A stretch of 64,000 nucleotides of DNA from Phycisphaeraceae bacterium (GTDB lineage: Bacteria > Planctomycetota > Phycisphaerae > Phycisphaerales > UBA1924): positions 1,361,007 through 1,425,006 of the forward strand of contig JAHBXC010000001.1 in assembly GCA_019636675.1 (NCBI GenBank). Direction: 5' to 3'. The number at the start of each line of letters is the position of its first letter. Position 1 is the stretch's first letter. A program made the position numbers and the translations under genes. Shown piece after piece: positions 51,256 through 60,953 of this stretch. The notes under the pieces are model-generated. The model was given only the letters and a program-made list of their open reading frames with translations. It was not told the origin of the DNA and did no database searches.

Positions 51256-52244
51256 GGGCGCCCCTCGCTCTCGGGCGTGGGGTCGCCGAAACGAGCGACG
51301 AACGCGCGGATCTGATCGATCGCCTCACCCGCGGCGCGCAGCCCGGGCGCGAACGCGCCGAACTTCACCTCGTCGCACGCCGCCAGCAGCGGGCGCAGCG
51401 CGTCGGTCGCGTCCTGAGGCAGCACGCTGCGCGTGGCGTCGTGCGAGAAGAACTCCTCCGTGGTCAGCACGGTCGTGCGCACCGCGAAGCGCTCCTCGAT
51501 GTACCGGCGCAGGATGGTCGACAGCGCCGTGTACGCCTCGTCGCTGCTCGGGCGAGCGCACATGCCCGATTCGCCTCGCACGCGCTCTTCGAGCATCGCC
51601 AGCGCCGCCAGCGCCCGCTCCGAGGGCGTTGCGCTCGGCTCGCGACGCGCCCTGCGCCGCGCCACGAGGACCCCCGCCGCCACGCCAGCGAGCGCCAGCG
51701 CCGCGCCGGCGCCCAGGGCGATCCCTCCCCATCGCGACGCCTCCTCGGGCGGGAGATCGACCACGCCCATCGGCTCGGTGACCTCGACGACAGACGCGTC
51801 GGGAAGCACCGACACGACCGTGACGGTCATCGCGCCGAGCACGAGTGTGCGCCGTTCGCCCCCGGCGTCCTGCGCGACGAACTCCAGCGGGCCCACGGTC
51901 GCGGCGCCAGGGAGGAACGGCTCGAGAGAGAACACGCGAGTCGAGACCAGCGACCCGTCCGCGTCGATCGTGTCCGCGTGCTCGCGGACACGCGCGATCG
52001 TCATCCCTCCCAGTTCGTTGCCCACGACCAGCGTCCCGGGCCACTCCACACGAACGCCCGACTCGGTGCGCACGGAGATGTTCAAACTGATCGTGCGCGC
52101 GACGGTCGCTTTCGACCACACGGTGGCCTCTATATGCACGCCGGGCCCGGTGACCCGCGAATACTCAACGGGCGGCGTCGACATCGCGACGCTCGGCGTC
52201 GTGATCGCCGCGCATGCCATCGCGAAGAAAGACGGGCGCGTCAT
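51252..52244 (-). CDS. DUF4381-like membrane protein of the Bat operon
   Basis: 330 residues, overlapping both neighbours by 4 bases. Signal peptide (about 1-21), a periplasmic beta domain, then a single helix at about 178-200 ('IALGAGAALALAGVAAGVLVA') followed by basic residues and a helical cytoplasmic domain with 'STILRRYIEERFAVRTTVLTTEEF' and 'LLAACDEVKFGAFAPG'. The latter is the typical C-terminal pattern of the small membrane protein between DUF58 and BatA in these operons (DUF4381 type). Function unknown. Confidence 0.72.
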   Translation of the reverse strand: MTRPSFFAMACAAITTPSVAMSTPPVEYSRVTGPGVHIEATVWSKATVARTISLNISVRTESGVRVEWPGTLVVGNELGGMTIARVREHADTIDADGSLVSTRVFSLEPFLPGAATVGPLEFVAQDAGGERRTLVLGAMTVTVVSVLPDASVVEVTEPMGVVDLPPEEASRWGGIALGAGAALALAGVAAGVLVARRRARREPSATPSERALAALAMLEERVRGESGMCARPSSDEAYTALSTILRRYIEERFAVRTTVLTTEEFFSHDATRSVLPQDATDALRPLLAACDEVKFGAFAPGLRAAGEAIDQIRAFVARFGDPTPESEGRP

Positions 52245-53176
52245 CGGCCCTTCCTCCGCTCGCGCTTCGTGAAAAACCGCAGCAGCGCGTTCACATAGGG
52301 CCCGTCGATGGGGACCTCGATGCGATCGACGCCGGCCGCCCCCAGCGAGCGCAGCAGCCGTTCCTCGCGGGCCGCGGCGGCGCTCGCGTACGCCTCTCGC
52401 GCGCGACGCGACGCCAGATCGACCACGCGCGTCGCGCCGGTCTCGGCGTCCTCAAAGCGGAACAGACCGCCCCGCTCGACGCGTTTCTCTCGCTCATCGT
52501 TGAGGGTGATCGCGATCACGTCGTGCCGGCTCGCGAGCATTCGCAGCGGGCGGTCGAACGCGTCCTCCTCGCCCGCCAGGAAGTCGCTGAGCACGAAGAC
52601 GACCGCCTTCTTACGCAGCACGCGCGCGAGTTCTTCGAGCGCGCCGGCGATGTTCGTCCCGGCGCCGCGGGGCTCGAAGCCCAGCGCCTCGCGGATGATC
52701 CGCGTCGCGTGCTTCACGCCCTTCTCGGGGACGACGGTGAGCTCCACGCGATCGGTGAAGAGCATGAGCCCGACCTTGTCCCCGTTCTTAGCCGCGGCCA
52801 GCGCGAGGACGGCGGCCACTTCCGCGGCCCGCTCGCGTTTGAACTCTTCGCCCGTGCCGAACGCGCCGCTGGCGGAGAGATCGACCGCGAGGACGATCGT
52901 GAGTTCGCGTTCCTCGTCGAACTGCTTGACGAAGGGCTTGTTCTCGCGCGCCGTGACATTCCAGTCGATGGTGCGCACATCGTCGCCGGGCTGGTACTCG
53001 CGGACCTCGGCGAACTCGACGCCGCGGCCCCGGAACGCGCTGTGGTACTCGCCGGCGAACAACTCGTCGACAAGTCGCGACGACACCACGCGGAGCCGAC
53101 GGACCTTGGCCATCAGTTCCTCGGGGGTCTTCGCGCCGCGGCGCGACCGGACGGGTTGTGGCGCCTTCGTCTTCAT
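52241..53176 (-). CDS. DUF58 domain protein
   Basis: 311 residues from ATG at 53176; a TTG at 53185 would add three residues. DUF58 landmarks: 'GEYHSAFRGRGVEFAEVREY' then 'QPGDDVRTIDWNVTARENKP', with the conserved Asp-Trp-Asn-Val-Thr-Ala-Arg, and a VWA-like fold with 'TIVLAVDLSASGAFG' and 'VVFVLSDFLAGEED'. No signal peptide or helix, so cytoplasmic. DUF58 proteins always accompany MoxR ATPases and are probably their direct partners. Confidence 0.92.
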   Translation of the reverse strand: MKTKAPQPVRSRRGAKTPEELMAKVRRLRVVSSRLVDELFAGEYHSAFRGRGVEFAEVREYQPGDDVRTIDWNVTARENKPFVKQFDEERELTIVLAVDLSASGAFGTGEEFKRERAAEVAAVLALAAAKNGDKVGLMLFTDRVELTVVPEKGVKHATRIIREALGFEPRGAGTNIAGALEELARVLRKKAVVFVLSDFLAGEEDAFDRPLRMLASRHDVIAITLNDEREKRVERGGLFRFEDAETGATRVVDLASRRAREAYASAAAAREERLLRSLGAAGVDRIEVPIDGPYVNALLRFFTKRERRKGR

Positions 53177-53194
53177 GCGTAGCAAAGCGGTGCT

Positions 53195-54217
<1,023 letters not shown>

Positions 54218-54429
54218 GAGCGTCGATGAACTCCGAAAGACACCCCCCGACTCGGGACGGGCCCGGCCGGCGGGATCGGGAACGGTGCACGGATCAAACC
54301 CCTCCATTGAACACGCGAGGGGGCGTTGGGTTCCCGCAAGGGCGGGTCCGGGAAGCATCAGACGCGCCGGGGGGCAGATCCCGTCGCGCGATCGGGCCCC
54401 GTCCGAGCCCTGTCGCTATCCTTCGCCCC

Positions 54430-56037
54430 ATGAGCGCCGCCGCCCACGCACCGACAGCCCGCAAGGAGACCCCCAAGGAATCCATCATCGGGCTGATCAT
54501 CTCGTTCGTGGTCGTGCTCATCTTCCGAGGGTTCTTCTTCGAGACCTTCCACATCCCCACCGGCTCCATGGCGCCCACGCTCCGCGGCGCCCACATGCAG
54601 TTCACCTCGCCCCAGTCCGGCTTCACCTGGGCCGTGAACCCCTGGTCCGACCCCAACCAGCCCCCGGCGCGCGTGCAGGGCACGCCCGCCCAGCCCGTTC
54701 GCGTCACCGACCCGGTCAGCGGCGTGCCGATGCCCCCCGGGTCGTTCCCCATCCGCTCGGGCGATCGCATCGCGGTCCTCAAGTACAACTGGTTCCACCA
54801 CCCGAAGCGCTGGGATGTCATCGTCTTCAAGATGCCCGAGAACCCGCGCGAGAACTACATCAAGCGCCTCCTCGGCCTCCCCAACGAGGACCTCTGGCTC
54901 GTCGACGGCGATGTCTTCACCCGCCCGGCCAGCGCTTCCGACGATCTCTCCACCGGCTGGTCCATCGCGCGCAAGCCCCGCTACATCCAGGATGATGTCT
55001 GGTGGCCCATCCACGGGTCCGACCACACCCCGCTCAGTCGCGATTTCGACGGGCGCGCGTGGCGCTCCCCCTGGCGCGGCGAGGGCTGGGTCCACGACGG
55101 GCGCACCCTGCGCGCCGACTCTCCCAACCCCGGCCCGCTCGTCTGGGACAACACCGTCCGCCCGATCGTCGAGTTCTCGCCCTACAACGAGACCCCGATG
55201 GCGGGTCGCATGCCAGTGTATCCCACGAGCGACATCCGCGTGCGCGCCGGGATCGATCCGATGGGAGACCCGCCCTCGCAGGTCGCCTTCACCATCGCGG
55301 CGCGCTCCCACGAGTTCCGCGCGCTGATGGACGCGAACGGATCGCGCATCCAGATGCGCCGCCAGGGCGACCCCGATTGGAAGAATCTGGGCGAGCCCGG
55401 GTCGCCCGTGCTGCGCCCGCACGCCGCCGTCCAGATCGAGTTCCATCATGTCGATCAGTCGCTCGAACTGCGCGTCGATGGGCGCACGATCGCGCGGGGT
55501 GAGTACGACTGGTCTCCCCTCGATCGTCTGCGCCACTCGACGCGACTCACCGACGAGCAACTCGAGTCGGTGCTGCGCAACCCCGATATCGCCGATCTCT
55601 CGAACCCGGCGATCTACGAGCAGCCGCGCGTGTCGATCGAGGTCACGCCGGATCGGAGCGGGTCGTTCCCCGGCTACCCGGTCCTCCACAACGCCGGCAT
55701 CGACCGCGATCTCTACTACCAGCCCGCCGTACGCTGGACGGGCCCCGGCATCGCGACGCCCGGGTTCGGCTCGCACCCGGGCCACCTCGCGACGACGGGT
55801 GACTGGGAGTTCTTCGCCGCCGGCGACAACAGCGGCAACAGCCGCGACTCACGCCTGTGGGACATGGTGAACCCCTGGGTCGCCGACCAGACCGGCGCGA
55901 CGCCGGGCGTCGTCCCGGGCGACATGCTGATGGGCGAAGCGGTGATCGTCTTCTGGCCGGCGCCACAGGTCTTGAACCTCGGGCCCGTGCGCCTGCCCTT
56001 CATCCCCGACCTGGGACGCACGCGCCTGATCAAGTGA
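54430..56037 (+). CDS. lepB: Signal peptidase I with a large insertion
   Basis: 535 residues, about twice the usual length. A membrane helix at about 18-36 is followed by box B HIPTGSMAPTL with catalytic Ser46. Box D 'YIKRLLGLPNE' has general-base Lys145. Box E GDNSGNSRDSR appears only at about residue 475, so some 300 residues separate boxes D and E. This insertion is beta-rich; the part from about 275 to 360 ('QVAFTIAARSHEFRALMDANG' and 'LELRVDGRTIARGEYDW') resembles a jelly-roll/LamG-like fold. The active site looks complete, so it should cleave Sec signal peptides at the membrane. It is divergent from the MoxR operon. Confidence 0.9.
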   Translation: MSAAAHAPTARKETPKESIIGLIISFVVVLIFRGFFFETFHIPTGSMAPTLRGAHMQFTSPQSGFTWAVNPWSDPNQPPARVQGTPAQPVRVTDPVSGVPMPPGSFPIRSGDRIAVLKYNWFHHPKRWDVIVFKMPENPRENYIKRLLGLPNEDLWLVDGDVFTRPASASDDLSTGWSIARKPRYIQDDVWWPIHGSDHTPLSRDFDGRAWRSPWRGEGWVHDGRTLRADSPNPGPLVWDNTVRPIVEFSPYNETPMAGRMPVYPTSDIRVRAGIDPMGDPPSQVAFTIAARSHEFRALMDANGSRIQMRRQGDPDWKNLGEPGSPVLRPHAAVQIEFHHVDQSLELRVDGRTIARGEYDWSPLDRLRHSTRLTDEQLESVLRNPDIADLSNPAIYEQPRVSIEVTPDRSGSFPGYPVLHNAGIDRDLYYQPAVRWTGPGIATPGFGSHPGHLATTGDWEFFAAGDNSGNSRDSRLWDMVNPWVADQTGATPGVVPGDMLMGEAVIVFWPAPQVLNLGPVRLPFIPDLGRTRLIK

Positions 56038-56094
56038 TCGCGCTCTTCCTGCTCCCTATTCCCCGCTCCCTTCTCCAACCCATACACTGCCCCC

Positions 56095-56892
56095 ATGGAC
56101 CTCCACCTGACCGGCAAACGCGCCCTCGTCTGCGGCGGCAGCAAGGGCATCGGCAAGGCGACGGCGATCGAACTGGCGGCACTCGGCGCGTCGGTCACGC
56201 TCCTCTCTCGCAGCGAGGACGACCTCCAGAAGGCCCGCGCCGAACTCCCGCTCCCAAGTGCGCACGCCGGGCAGGGCCACGACTGCATCGCCGCCGACCT
56301 GGGCAACCCCGACTCGCGCGCCCGCGCCATCGAGCGCTTCCTGCATGTCGACAAGGTCGCGCACATCCTCATTAACAACGCCGGTGGCCCCGCGCCGGGG
56401 CTCGCGATCGAAGCCAAACCCGACGACTTCCGGCGCGCGTTCGAGAGCCATGTCCTCGCCGCCCACGCGCTCGCGCAGGCGCTCGTCCCGGGCATGAAGG
56501 GCGCGAGGTACGGGCGCATCGTCAACATCATCTCGACCTCGGTCCGCCAGCCCATCGTCGGGCTGGGCGTCTCCAACACCATCCGCGGCGCCATGGCGTC
56601 GCTCGCCAAAACCCTCTCGATGGAACTCGGTCCCTTCGGCATCACCGTCAACAACATGCTGCCCGGCTTCACCGCGACCGAGCGCCTCGCGTCGCTGGTG
56701 CAGAGCAAGGCGACCAGGGGCGAGACCAGCACCGACGCGATCGAGGAGCAGATGAAGCGCGAGATCCCGCTCGGGCGCTTCGCCGAGCCGCGCGAGGCCG
56801 CGTCGCTCATCGCGTTCCTCTGCAGCCCGGCCGCGTCGTACATCACCGGCGAATCCATCCGCGTCGACGGCGGCCGCACCGCGACCATCTGA
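56095..56892 (+). CDS. Atypical short-chain dehydrogenase in the kynurenine cluster
   Basis: 265 residues. The Rossmann fingerprint is [12 protein letters not shown] (residues 13-24), and NNAGG (94-98) is the structural motif. The catalytic Ser lies in IIST (about 147), but the usual Tyr-X3-Lys is replaced by Ser-Asn-Thr-Ile-Arg (160-164). This Ser-Asn-x-x-Arg form defines a subgroup of SDR proteins whose chemistry is unclear. The C-terminus '[19 protein letters not shown]' is the normal FabG-like end. It lies 49 bases before the aldehyde dehydrogenase gene and on the same strand, so it may act on a kynurenine-pathway intermediate or be a binding protein (inference). Confidence 0.82.
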   Translation: MDLHLTGKRALVCGGSKGIGKATAIELAALGASVTLLSRSEDDLQKARAELPLPSAHAGQGHDCIAADLGNPDSRARAIERFLHVDKVAHILINNAGGPAPGLAIEAKPDDFRRAFESHVLAAHALAQALVPGMKGARYGRIVNIISTSVRQPIVGLGVSNTIRGAMASLAKTLSMELGPFGITVNNMLPGFTATERLASLVQSKATRGETSTDAIEEQMKREIPLGRFAEPREAASLIAFLCSPAASYITGESIRVDGGRTATI

Positions 56893-56903
56893 TCCCTCTC
56901 TCT

Positions 56904-56927
56904 CTTGTGCCTTGTGCCCCGTGCCTC
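56904..56927. repeat. Left copy of inverted repeat flanking amnC (CTTGTGCCTTGTGCC type)
   Basis: This 24-base sequence is nearly identical to the complement of 58391-58417, at the other end of the amnC gene about 1.46 kb away. Each copy contains an internal CCTTGTG tandem. The right copy lies inside the coding sequence and encodes the last residues of the aldehyde dehydrogenase. Confidence 0.6.
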
Positions 56928-56941
56928 ATGCCTTCTCCCGC

Positions 56942-58420
56942 ATGCCTGACTCAATCCTCAACTTTCTGGACAACGACTTCCGCGAGCCCCGCTCGCGCGC
57001 GTGGCTCGACGACACGAACCCCGCGACGGGCGAGTCCATCGCGCGACTGCCCGACTCGGGCGCCGAGGATGTCGACGACGCGGTGCGTGCGGCCCACGCG
57101 GCGTTCCCGGGCTGGTCGTCCACGCCCGCCGAGCAGCGCTCGAAAATCCTCCTGCGCCTCGCCGACCTGATCGAGCAGAACCTCGACGCGCTCGCGCTGG
57201 CCGAGTGCCACGACACCGGCAAGCCCCTCTCGCTGTGCACGCGCGTCGACATCCCCCGGGCCGCGAGCAACTTCCGCTTCTTCGCGCACGCGATCACCAC
57301 GACGCGCAGCGAGTTCCACGACACCGACGGCGTCGCGATCAACTACACACTGCGCCGCCCCCTGGGCGTCGTCGGCGCGATCTCGCCCTGGAACCTGCCC
57401 CTCTACCTCTTCACCTGGAAGATCGCGCCCGCCCTCGCCACCGGCAACTGCGTCGTCGCCAAGCCCAGCGAGGTCACGCCCATGACGGCGTTCCTCCTCG
57501 CGAAACTGTGCGTCGAGGCGGGGCTGCCCAGGGGCGCGCTGAACATCCTGCACGGGCGTGGCGCCACCTGCGGCGGCGCGATCGTCGAACACCCGCTCAT
57601 CAAGGCCATCACCTTCACCGGGGGCACGACCACCGGCGAGACCATCGCGCGCAGCGCAGCGCCCCGCTTCAAGAAACTCTCGCTCGAACTCGGGGGCAAG
57701 AACCCCAACCTCGTCTTCGCCGACGCCGACATGGACGACGCGATCGAGACGAGCGTCCGCGCCGCGTTCACGAACCAGGGCCAGATCTGCCTCTGCGGCA
57801 GCCGCGTGTTCGTCGAGCGCCCCGCCTACGACGCGTTCGTTGAACGCTTCGTCGAGCGCGCGTCACGACTCAAGGTTGGCGACCCGCTCGACCCGGGCAC
57901 GGACATCGGCTCGCTCGTCTCGCGCGAGCATCGCGAAAAGGTCGCGCGGTATGTCGACCTGGCGCGCGAGGAGGGAGGCGAGATCCTGCTGGGCGGCCGG
58001 CCCCCGGCGCAGCCCGTGAATGACCGCTGCGCCAGGGGCGCGTTCTACGAGCCGACGGTTATCACTGGGCTGAGCCCGCGCTGCCGCGTGCAGCAGGAAG
58101 AGATCTTCGGCCCGGTCGTCACGATCACGCCCTTCGACGACGAGGCGCAGGCGATCGAGTTCGCGAACTGCACGCCCTACGGGCTGGCGTCGACCGTGTG
58201 GACGCGCGACCTGTCGCGTGCGCACCGCGTGGCCGCGAGGATCGAGGCGGGCATCGTCTGGGTGAACTGCTGGATGCTCCGCGACCTGCGCACGCCCTTC
58301 GGCGGCGTGAAGCACTCGGGCGTCGGGCGCGAGGGGGGCGACGAGGCGCTGCGGTTCTTCACGGAGCCGAAGAATGTGTGTGTGAAGATTGGGCACGAGG
58401 CACAAGGCACAAGGCAGTAG
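56942..58420 (+). CDS. amnC: 2-aminomuconate 6-semialdehyde dehydrogenase
   Basis: 492 residues from ATG at 56942. Aldehyde dehydrogenase fold: 'GVVGAISPWNLPLYLFTWKIAPALATGNCVV' (NAD site), 'FTGGTTTGETIA', catalytic Glu in 'LSLELGGKNPN' and Cys in 'NQGQICLCGSRVFVERP'. 'VNCWMLRDLRTPFGGVKHSGVGREGG' near the end, with Asn-Cys-Trp and Arg-Asp-Leu-Arg, is typical of the 2-aminomuconate/2-hydroxymuconate semialdehyde branch (ALDH8). With the RidA-type deaminase downstream and ACMSD opposite, the substrate 2-aminomuconate semialdehyde is well supported. The final residues GHEAQGTRQ come from a repeat sequence and are probably a recent extension. Confidence 0.9.
   Translation: MPDSILNFLDNDFREPRSRAWLDDTNPATGESIARLPDSGAEDVDDAVRAAHAAFPGWSSTPAEQRSKILLRLADLIEQNLDALALAECHDTGKPLSLCTRVDIPRAASNFRFFAHAITTTRSEFHDTDGVAINYTLRRPLGVVGAISPWNLPLYLFTWKIAPALATGNCVVAKPSEVTPMTAFLLAKLCVEAGLPRGALNILHGRGATCGGAIVEHPLIKAITFTGGTTTGETIARSAAPRFKKLSLELGGKNPNLVFADADMDDAIETSVRAAFTNQGQICLCGSRVFVERPAYDAFVERFVERASRLKVGDPLDPGTDIGSLVSREHREKVARYVDLAREEGGEILLGGRPPAQPVNDRCARGAFYEPTVITGLSPRCRVQQEEIFGPVVTITPFDDEAQAIEFANCTPYGLASTVWTRDLSRAHRVAARIEAGIVWVNCWMLRDLRTPFGGVKHSGVGREGGDEALRFFTEPKNVCVKIGHEAQGTRQ
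58391..58417. repeat. Right copy of inverted repeat flanking amnC
   Basis: Complement of the copy at 56904-56927 with one or two differences. It covers the end of the amnC reading frame. Confidence 0.6.
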
Positions 58421-58444
58421 GAAGAGAAGACCAGAATGGGTGGC

Positions 58445-58467
58445 GTGGTACGGCGCAGCCGTGCCAC
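58445..58467. repeat. REP-like hairpin between amnC and amnD
   Basis: A 10-bp stem GTGGTACGGC/GCCGTGCCAC (one G-T pair) closes on a 3-base loop GCA. It is preceded by AATGGGTGGC, a 10-base word also found at 8580-8590 before ribF, next to another palindrome. There is no T run, so it is not a terminator; it resembles dispersed palindromic repeats. Confidence 0.5.
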
Positions 58468-58489
58468 GAGATCGCGAGGGAGATCCAGC

Positions 58490-58924
58490 GTGAGTGAGCC
58501 GAACAAGAACATCATCGAGTCCACCTCCGCCGCCGAGCCGGTGGGGCCGTACCCGCACGCGCGGCGCGTCGGGAATTTGCTGTTTCTCTCGGGCATCGGC
58601 CCTCGCGAGCGGGGCAGCAAGGTCATCCCGGGCGTGACGCTCGACGCCGGCGGCAAGGTCGTCGATCACGACATCGTCGTGCAGACGCGTTCGGTGATGC
58701 GCAACATCAAGGCGGTGCTCGACGCCGCGGGCGTGCCGTGGGAGGACATCGTGGATGTCAGCGTGTTCCTGACGAACATGGAGCGCGACTTCGCGGCCTT
58801 CAACAAGGTCTACGCCGAGTATTTCACGGGTGACAACCGGCCGACGCGCACCACGGTGGAGGTCGGCGCGCTGCCGACGCCGATCGCGGTGGAGTTGAAG
58901 GTCATCGCGTACCTGGGCGATTAA
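58490..58924 (+). CDS. amnD: 2-aminomuconate deaminase (RidA family)
   Basis: 144 residues from GTG at 58490 with GAGGGAG 8 bases upstream; the in-frame ATG at 58436 lies in repeat DNA. RidA/YjgF fold with 'EPVGPYPHARRVGNLLFLSG', 'QTRSVMRNIKAVLDAAGVPWEDIVDVSVFLTNM' and 'RPTRTTVEVGALPTPIAVELKVIA'. The conserved Arg of the 'RTTVEV' stretch is present. The length and the extended 'VIPGVTLDAGGKVVDHDIVVQ' loop fit the AmnD branch rather than the imine deaminase RidA. It would release ammonia from 2-aminomuconate to give 4-oxalocrotonate. Its stop is shared with kynB on the other strand. Confidence 0.87.
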   Translation: MSEPNKNIIESTSAAEPVGPYPHARRVGNLLFLSGIGPRERGSKVIPGVTLDAGGKVVDHDIVVQTRSVMRNIKAVLDAAGVPWEDIVDVSVFLTNMERDFAAFNKVYAEYFTGDNRPTRTTVEVGALPTPIAVELKVIAYLGD

Positions 58925-59577
58925 TCCGCGCGCAGCCGCAGCGGCGAATCGATCGTCCGCAGCACCGCGCGAACCGGGCTGGCGTCGAAACCGAGCAGTT
59001 TCAGGGGCAACGCGATGAGTTCGTACTTCCCGTCGGGCACGCCGTCGAGGCGCAGGCCCTCGAGGATCGCCATGTCGTGGCGCGCGAAGGCGGCGTGGGC
59101 GGGCAGGTCCTTGCTCTCCTGCAGGTCGACGCTGGGGGTGTCGATGCCGACGGTGATGACCGCCTTCTCGGCGAGCGCGTCCACCAGCGCGGGGTCGAGA
59201 CCCGCGAAGTCGGTGTTCCAGTTGTACGGATCGGGGAAGGTGCCGGTGCGGATGATCACGCGGTGCGCGTTGATCTGGTCGAGGTCGTCGAGGGCGAGGT
59301 CTTCGGCGCGCACGCGCCCGCCGCGCGAGACCGTCGCGCTCACGACGCGGCAGGGACCGAGGTAGTGCGTCAGCGGTCGCTCGCCGATCCCTGCGCCACC
59401 CTTCGCGTAGTGGTTGGGCCCGTCGGCGTGGGCGCCCAGGTGCACCGTGGAGCGGAGCGTCGAGAGCGTGACCGAGTCGCCCTTGTCGATATCCATCAGC
59501 GTCTCGCGCGTCAGCGTCGTGTCGCCGGGCCACACCGCCAACTGCGGCGTGACGGCGGGCGTGATGTCGTAGAGCAT
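58921..59577 (-). CDS. kynB: Kynurenine formamidase (cyclase family)
   Basis: 218 residues. The metal site motif HxGxHxDxP is present as VHLGAHADGPNHY (about residues 46-58). 'LAVWPGDTTLTRET' at the N-terminus and 'VGIDTPSVDLQESKDLPAHAAF' are typical of bacterial KynB. It hydrolyses N-formylkynurenine to kynurenine and formate. It is the last gene of the minus-strand kynurenine operon. Its TAA overlaps the TAA of amnD by 4 bases (TTAA), so the two operons converge without any gap or terminator. Confidence 0.93.
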   Translation of the reverse strand: MLYDITPAVTPQLAVWPGDTTLTRETLMDIDKGDSVTLSTLRSTVHLGAHADGPNHYAKGGAGIGERPLTHYLGPCRVVSATVSRGGRVRAEDLALDDLDQINAHRVIIRTGTFPDPYNWNTDFAGLDPALVDALAEKAVITVGIDTPSVDLQESKDLPAHAAFARHDMAILEGLRLDGVPDGKYELIALPLKLLGFDASPVRAVLRTIDSPLRLRAD

Positions 59578-59591
59578 GGGTCTCTCCGGTG

Positions 59592-60953
59592 TTAGACCGA
59601 GAACGCGACGACGGTGGCCGCCACAATGAAGAACGCGAACGCGCCGAGCGCGACGAACGCCGCGACGACCATGCGGTCCTGGGCCGCGGCCTTGCGCACC
59701 GCGAGGTGGTAGGGGATCGTCGAGAAGGTGACCATCTCGTAGAGGGGCGTGTACCACCGGGGGAAGGTCTTCGCGAGCCAGAGCTCGAGTTTCTTCTTCC
59801 TGCGGAACGCCGGCGAGCCGACATGGTCGCGCATCTCGAGGAAGTTGTCGATCGCGAGCTGCGAGATCGCGTCGCCCGCCGGCTTGCGCCGGGCCTGGTA
59901 CTCGGCGAACGCCGCGCCGAGGTCGTGCGGGCTCTTCTCGACGCACTCGCCCAGCACGCGGACATCCTCGAACGAGGCGTTCATGCCCTGCCCGTAGAAG
60001 GGCACAACCGCGTGGGCCGCGTCGCCGATGAGCGCGACGCGCCCGCCCAGCGCCCACGGGAAGCAGCGGACGGTGACGAGCGAACTGGTGGGGTTCGCGC
60101 GGAAGTCCTCGAGCAGGTCGGGCATGTGGGGCACGGCGTCGGGGAATCGCTGCTCGAAGTACCGCGTCACATCGTCGTCGGATCTGATCGACTCGAACCC
60201 GTGCTCGCCCTCGAAGGGGGCGAAGAGCGTGCAGGTGAACGACCCGTTGCTGTTGGGCAGCGCGATCATCATGTACGAGCGGCGCGGCCAGATGTGCAGC
60301 GCGTTGGGATCAATGCGGAACTTCCCGAACTCGCCCGACTCGTTCTCGGCGGGCGGGATCTCGAGCTCCTTGTAGCCGTGCGTCTGGTAGAACTGGTGGT
60401 AGTCGAAGCGGTCGCGCTTCATCATGCTGGAGCGCACGGCGGAGAAGGCGCCGTCGCCCCCGATCACGACCTCGCAGCGCTTCGTGGTGCGCTCGCGCGT
60501 GGTCTGGTCTTCGATCGTCGCCTCCATGCTGTCGAGGTCGACGCCCACGCAGCGCGTGTTGAAGACGATCGAGACATTCGGTTCTTTCTCGGCGGCGTCG
60601 AGGAGGATCGCGTTGAGCCCGGCGCGCGAGATGGAATAGATGCCCTTATTCGGATCGGCGCTGTAGGGCTGGAAGACGCGTTCGCCGCGCAGGGGGTGGA
60701 TGCCCCGCCCGCGCATCAGGATGGCGTCGGCGAGGACGGGCTCGTGGAGGTCCATCTCGCGCAGCGCCTCGATGCCCCGGGTGGAGAGCGCGAGGTTGAT
60801 CGACCTGCCCCCCGCCGCTCCGGCGACGCGCGGGTCGGGGCGGCGCTCGTAGAGCTCGACACGGAAGCCGGCTCGCGCCAGGCGGATCGCGCACAGCGCG
60901 CCCGCGAGCCCTGCGCCGAAGACGGTGACGACCGGGCGCGTGTGCACGCTCAC
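59592..60953 (-). CDS. kmo: Kynurenine 3-monooxygenase
   Basis: 453 residues from GTG at 60953, overlapping the kynU stop (GTGA). The FAD fingerprint is 'VTVFGAGLAGALCAIRLARAG'; 'NLALSTRGIEALREMDLHEP' and 'HPLRGERVFQPYSADPNKGIYSISR' are KMO landmarks; the second FAD motif is 'GRVALIGDAAHAVVPFYGQGMNASFEDV'. A C-terminal membrane helix at about 430-450 (ALGAFAFFIVAATVVAF) suggests membrane association, as in eukaryotic KMO. It hydroxylates kynurenine to 3-hydroxykynurenine with NADPH and O2. Confidence 0.96.
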   Translation of the reverse strand: MSVHTRPVVTVFGAGLAGALCAIRLARAGFRVELYERRPDPRVAGAAGGRSINLALSTRGIEALREMDLHEPVLADAILMRGRGIHPLRGERVFQPYSADPNKGIYSISRAGLNAILLDAAEKEPNVSIVFNTRCVGVDLDSMEATIEDQTTRERTTKRCEVVIGGDGAFSAVRSSMMKRDRFDYHQFYQTHGYKELEIPPAENESGEFGKFRIDPNALHIWPRRSYMMIALPNSNGSFTCTLFAPFEGEHGFESIRSDDDVTRYFEQRFPDAVPHMPDLLEDFRANPTSSLVTVRCFPWALGGRVALIGDAAHAVVPFYGQGMNASFEDVRVLGECVEKSPHDLGAAFAEYQARRKPAGDAISQLAIDNFLEMRDHVGSPAFRRKKKLELWLAKTFPRWYTPLYEMVTFSTIPYHLAVRKAAAQDRMVVAAFVALGAFAFFIVAATVVAFSV

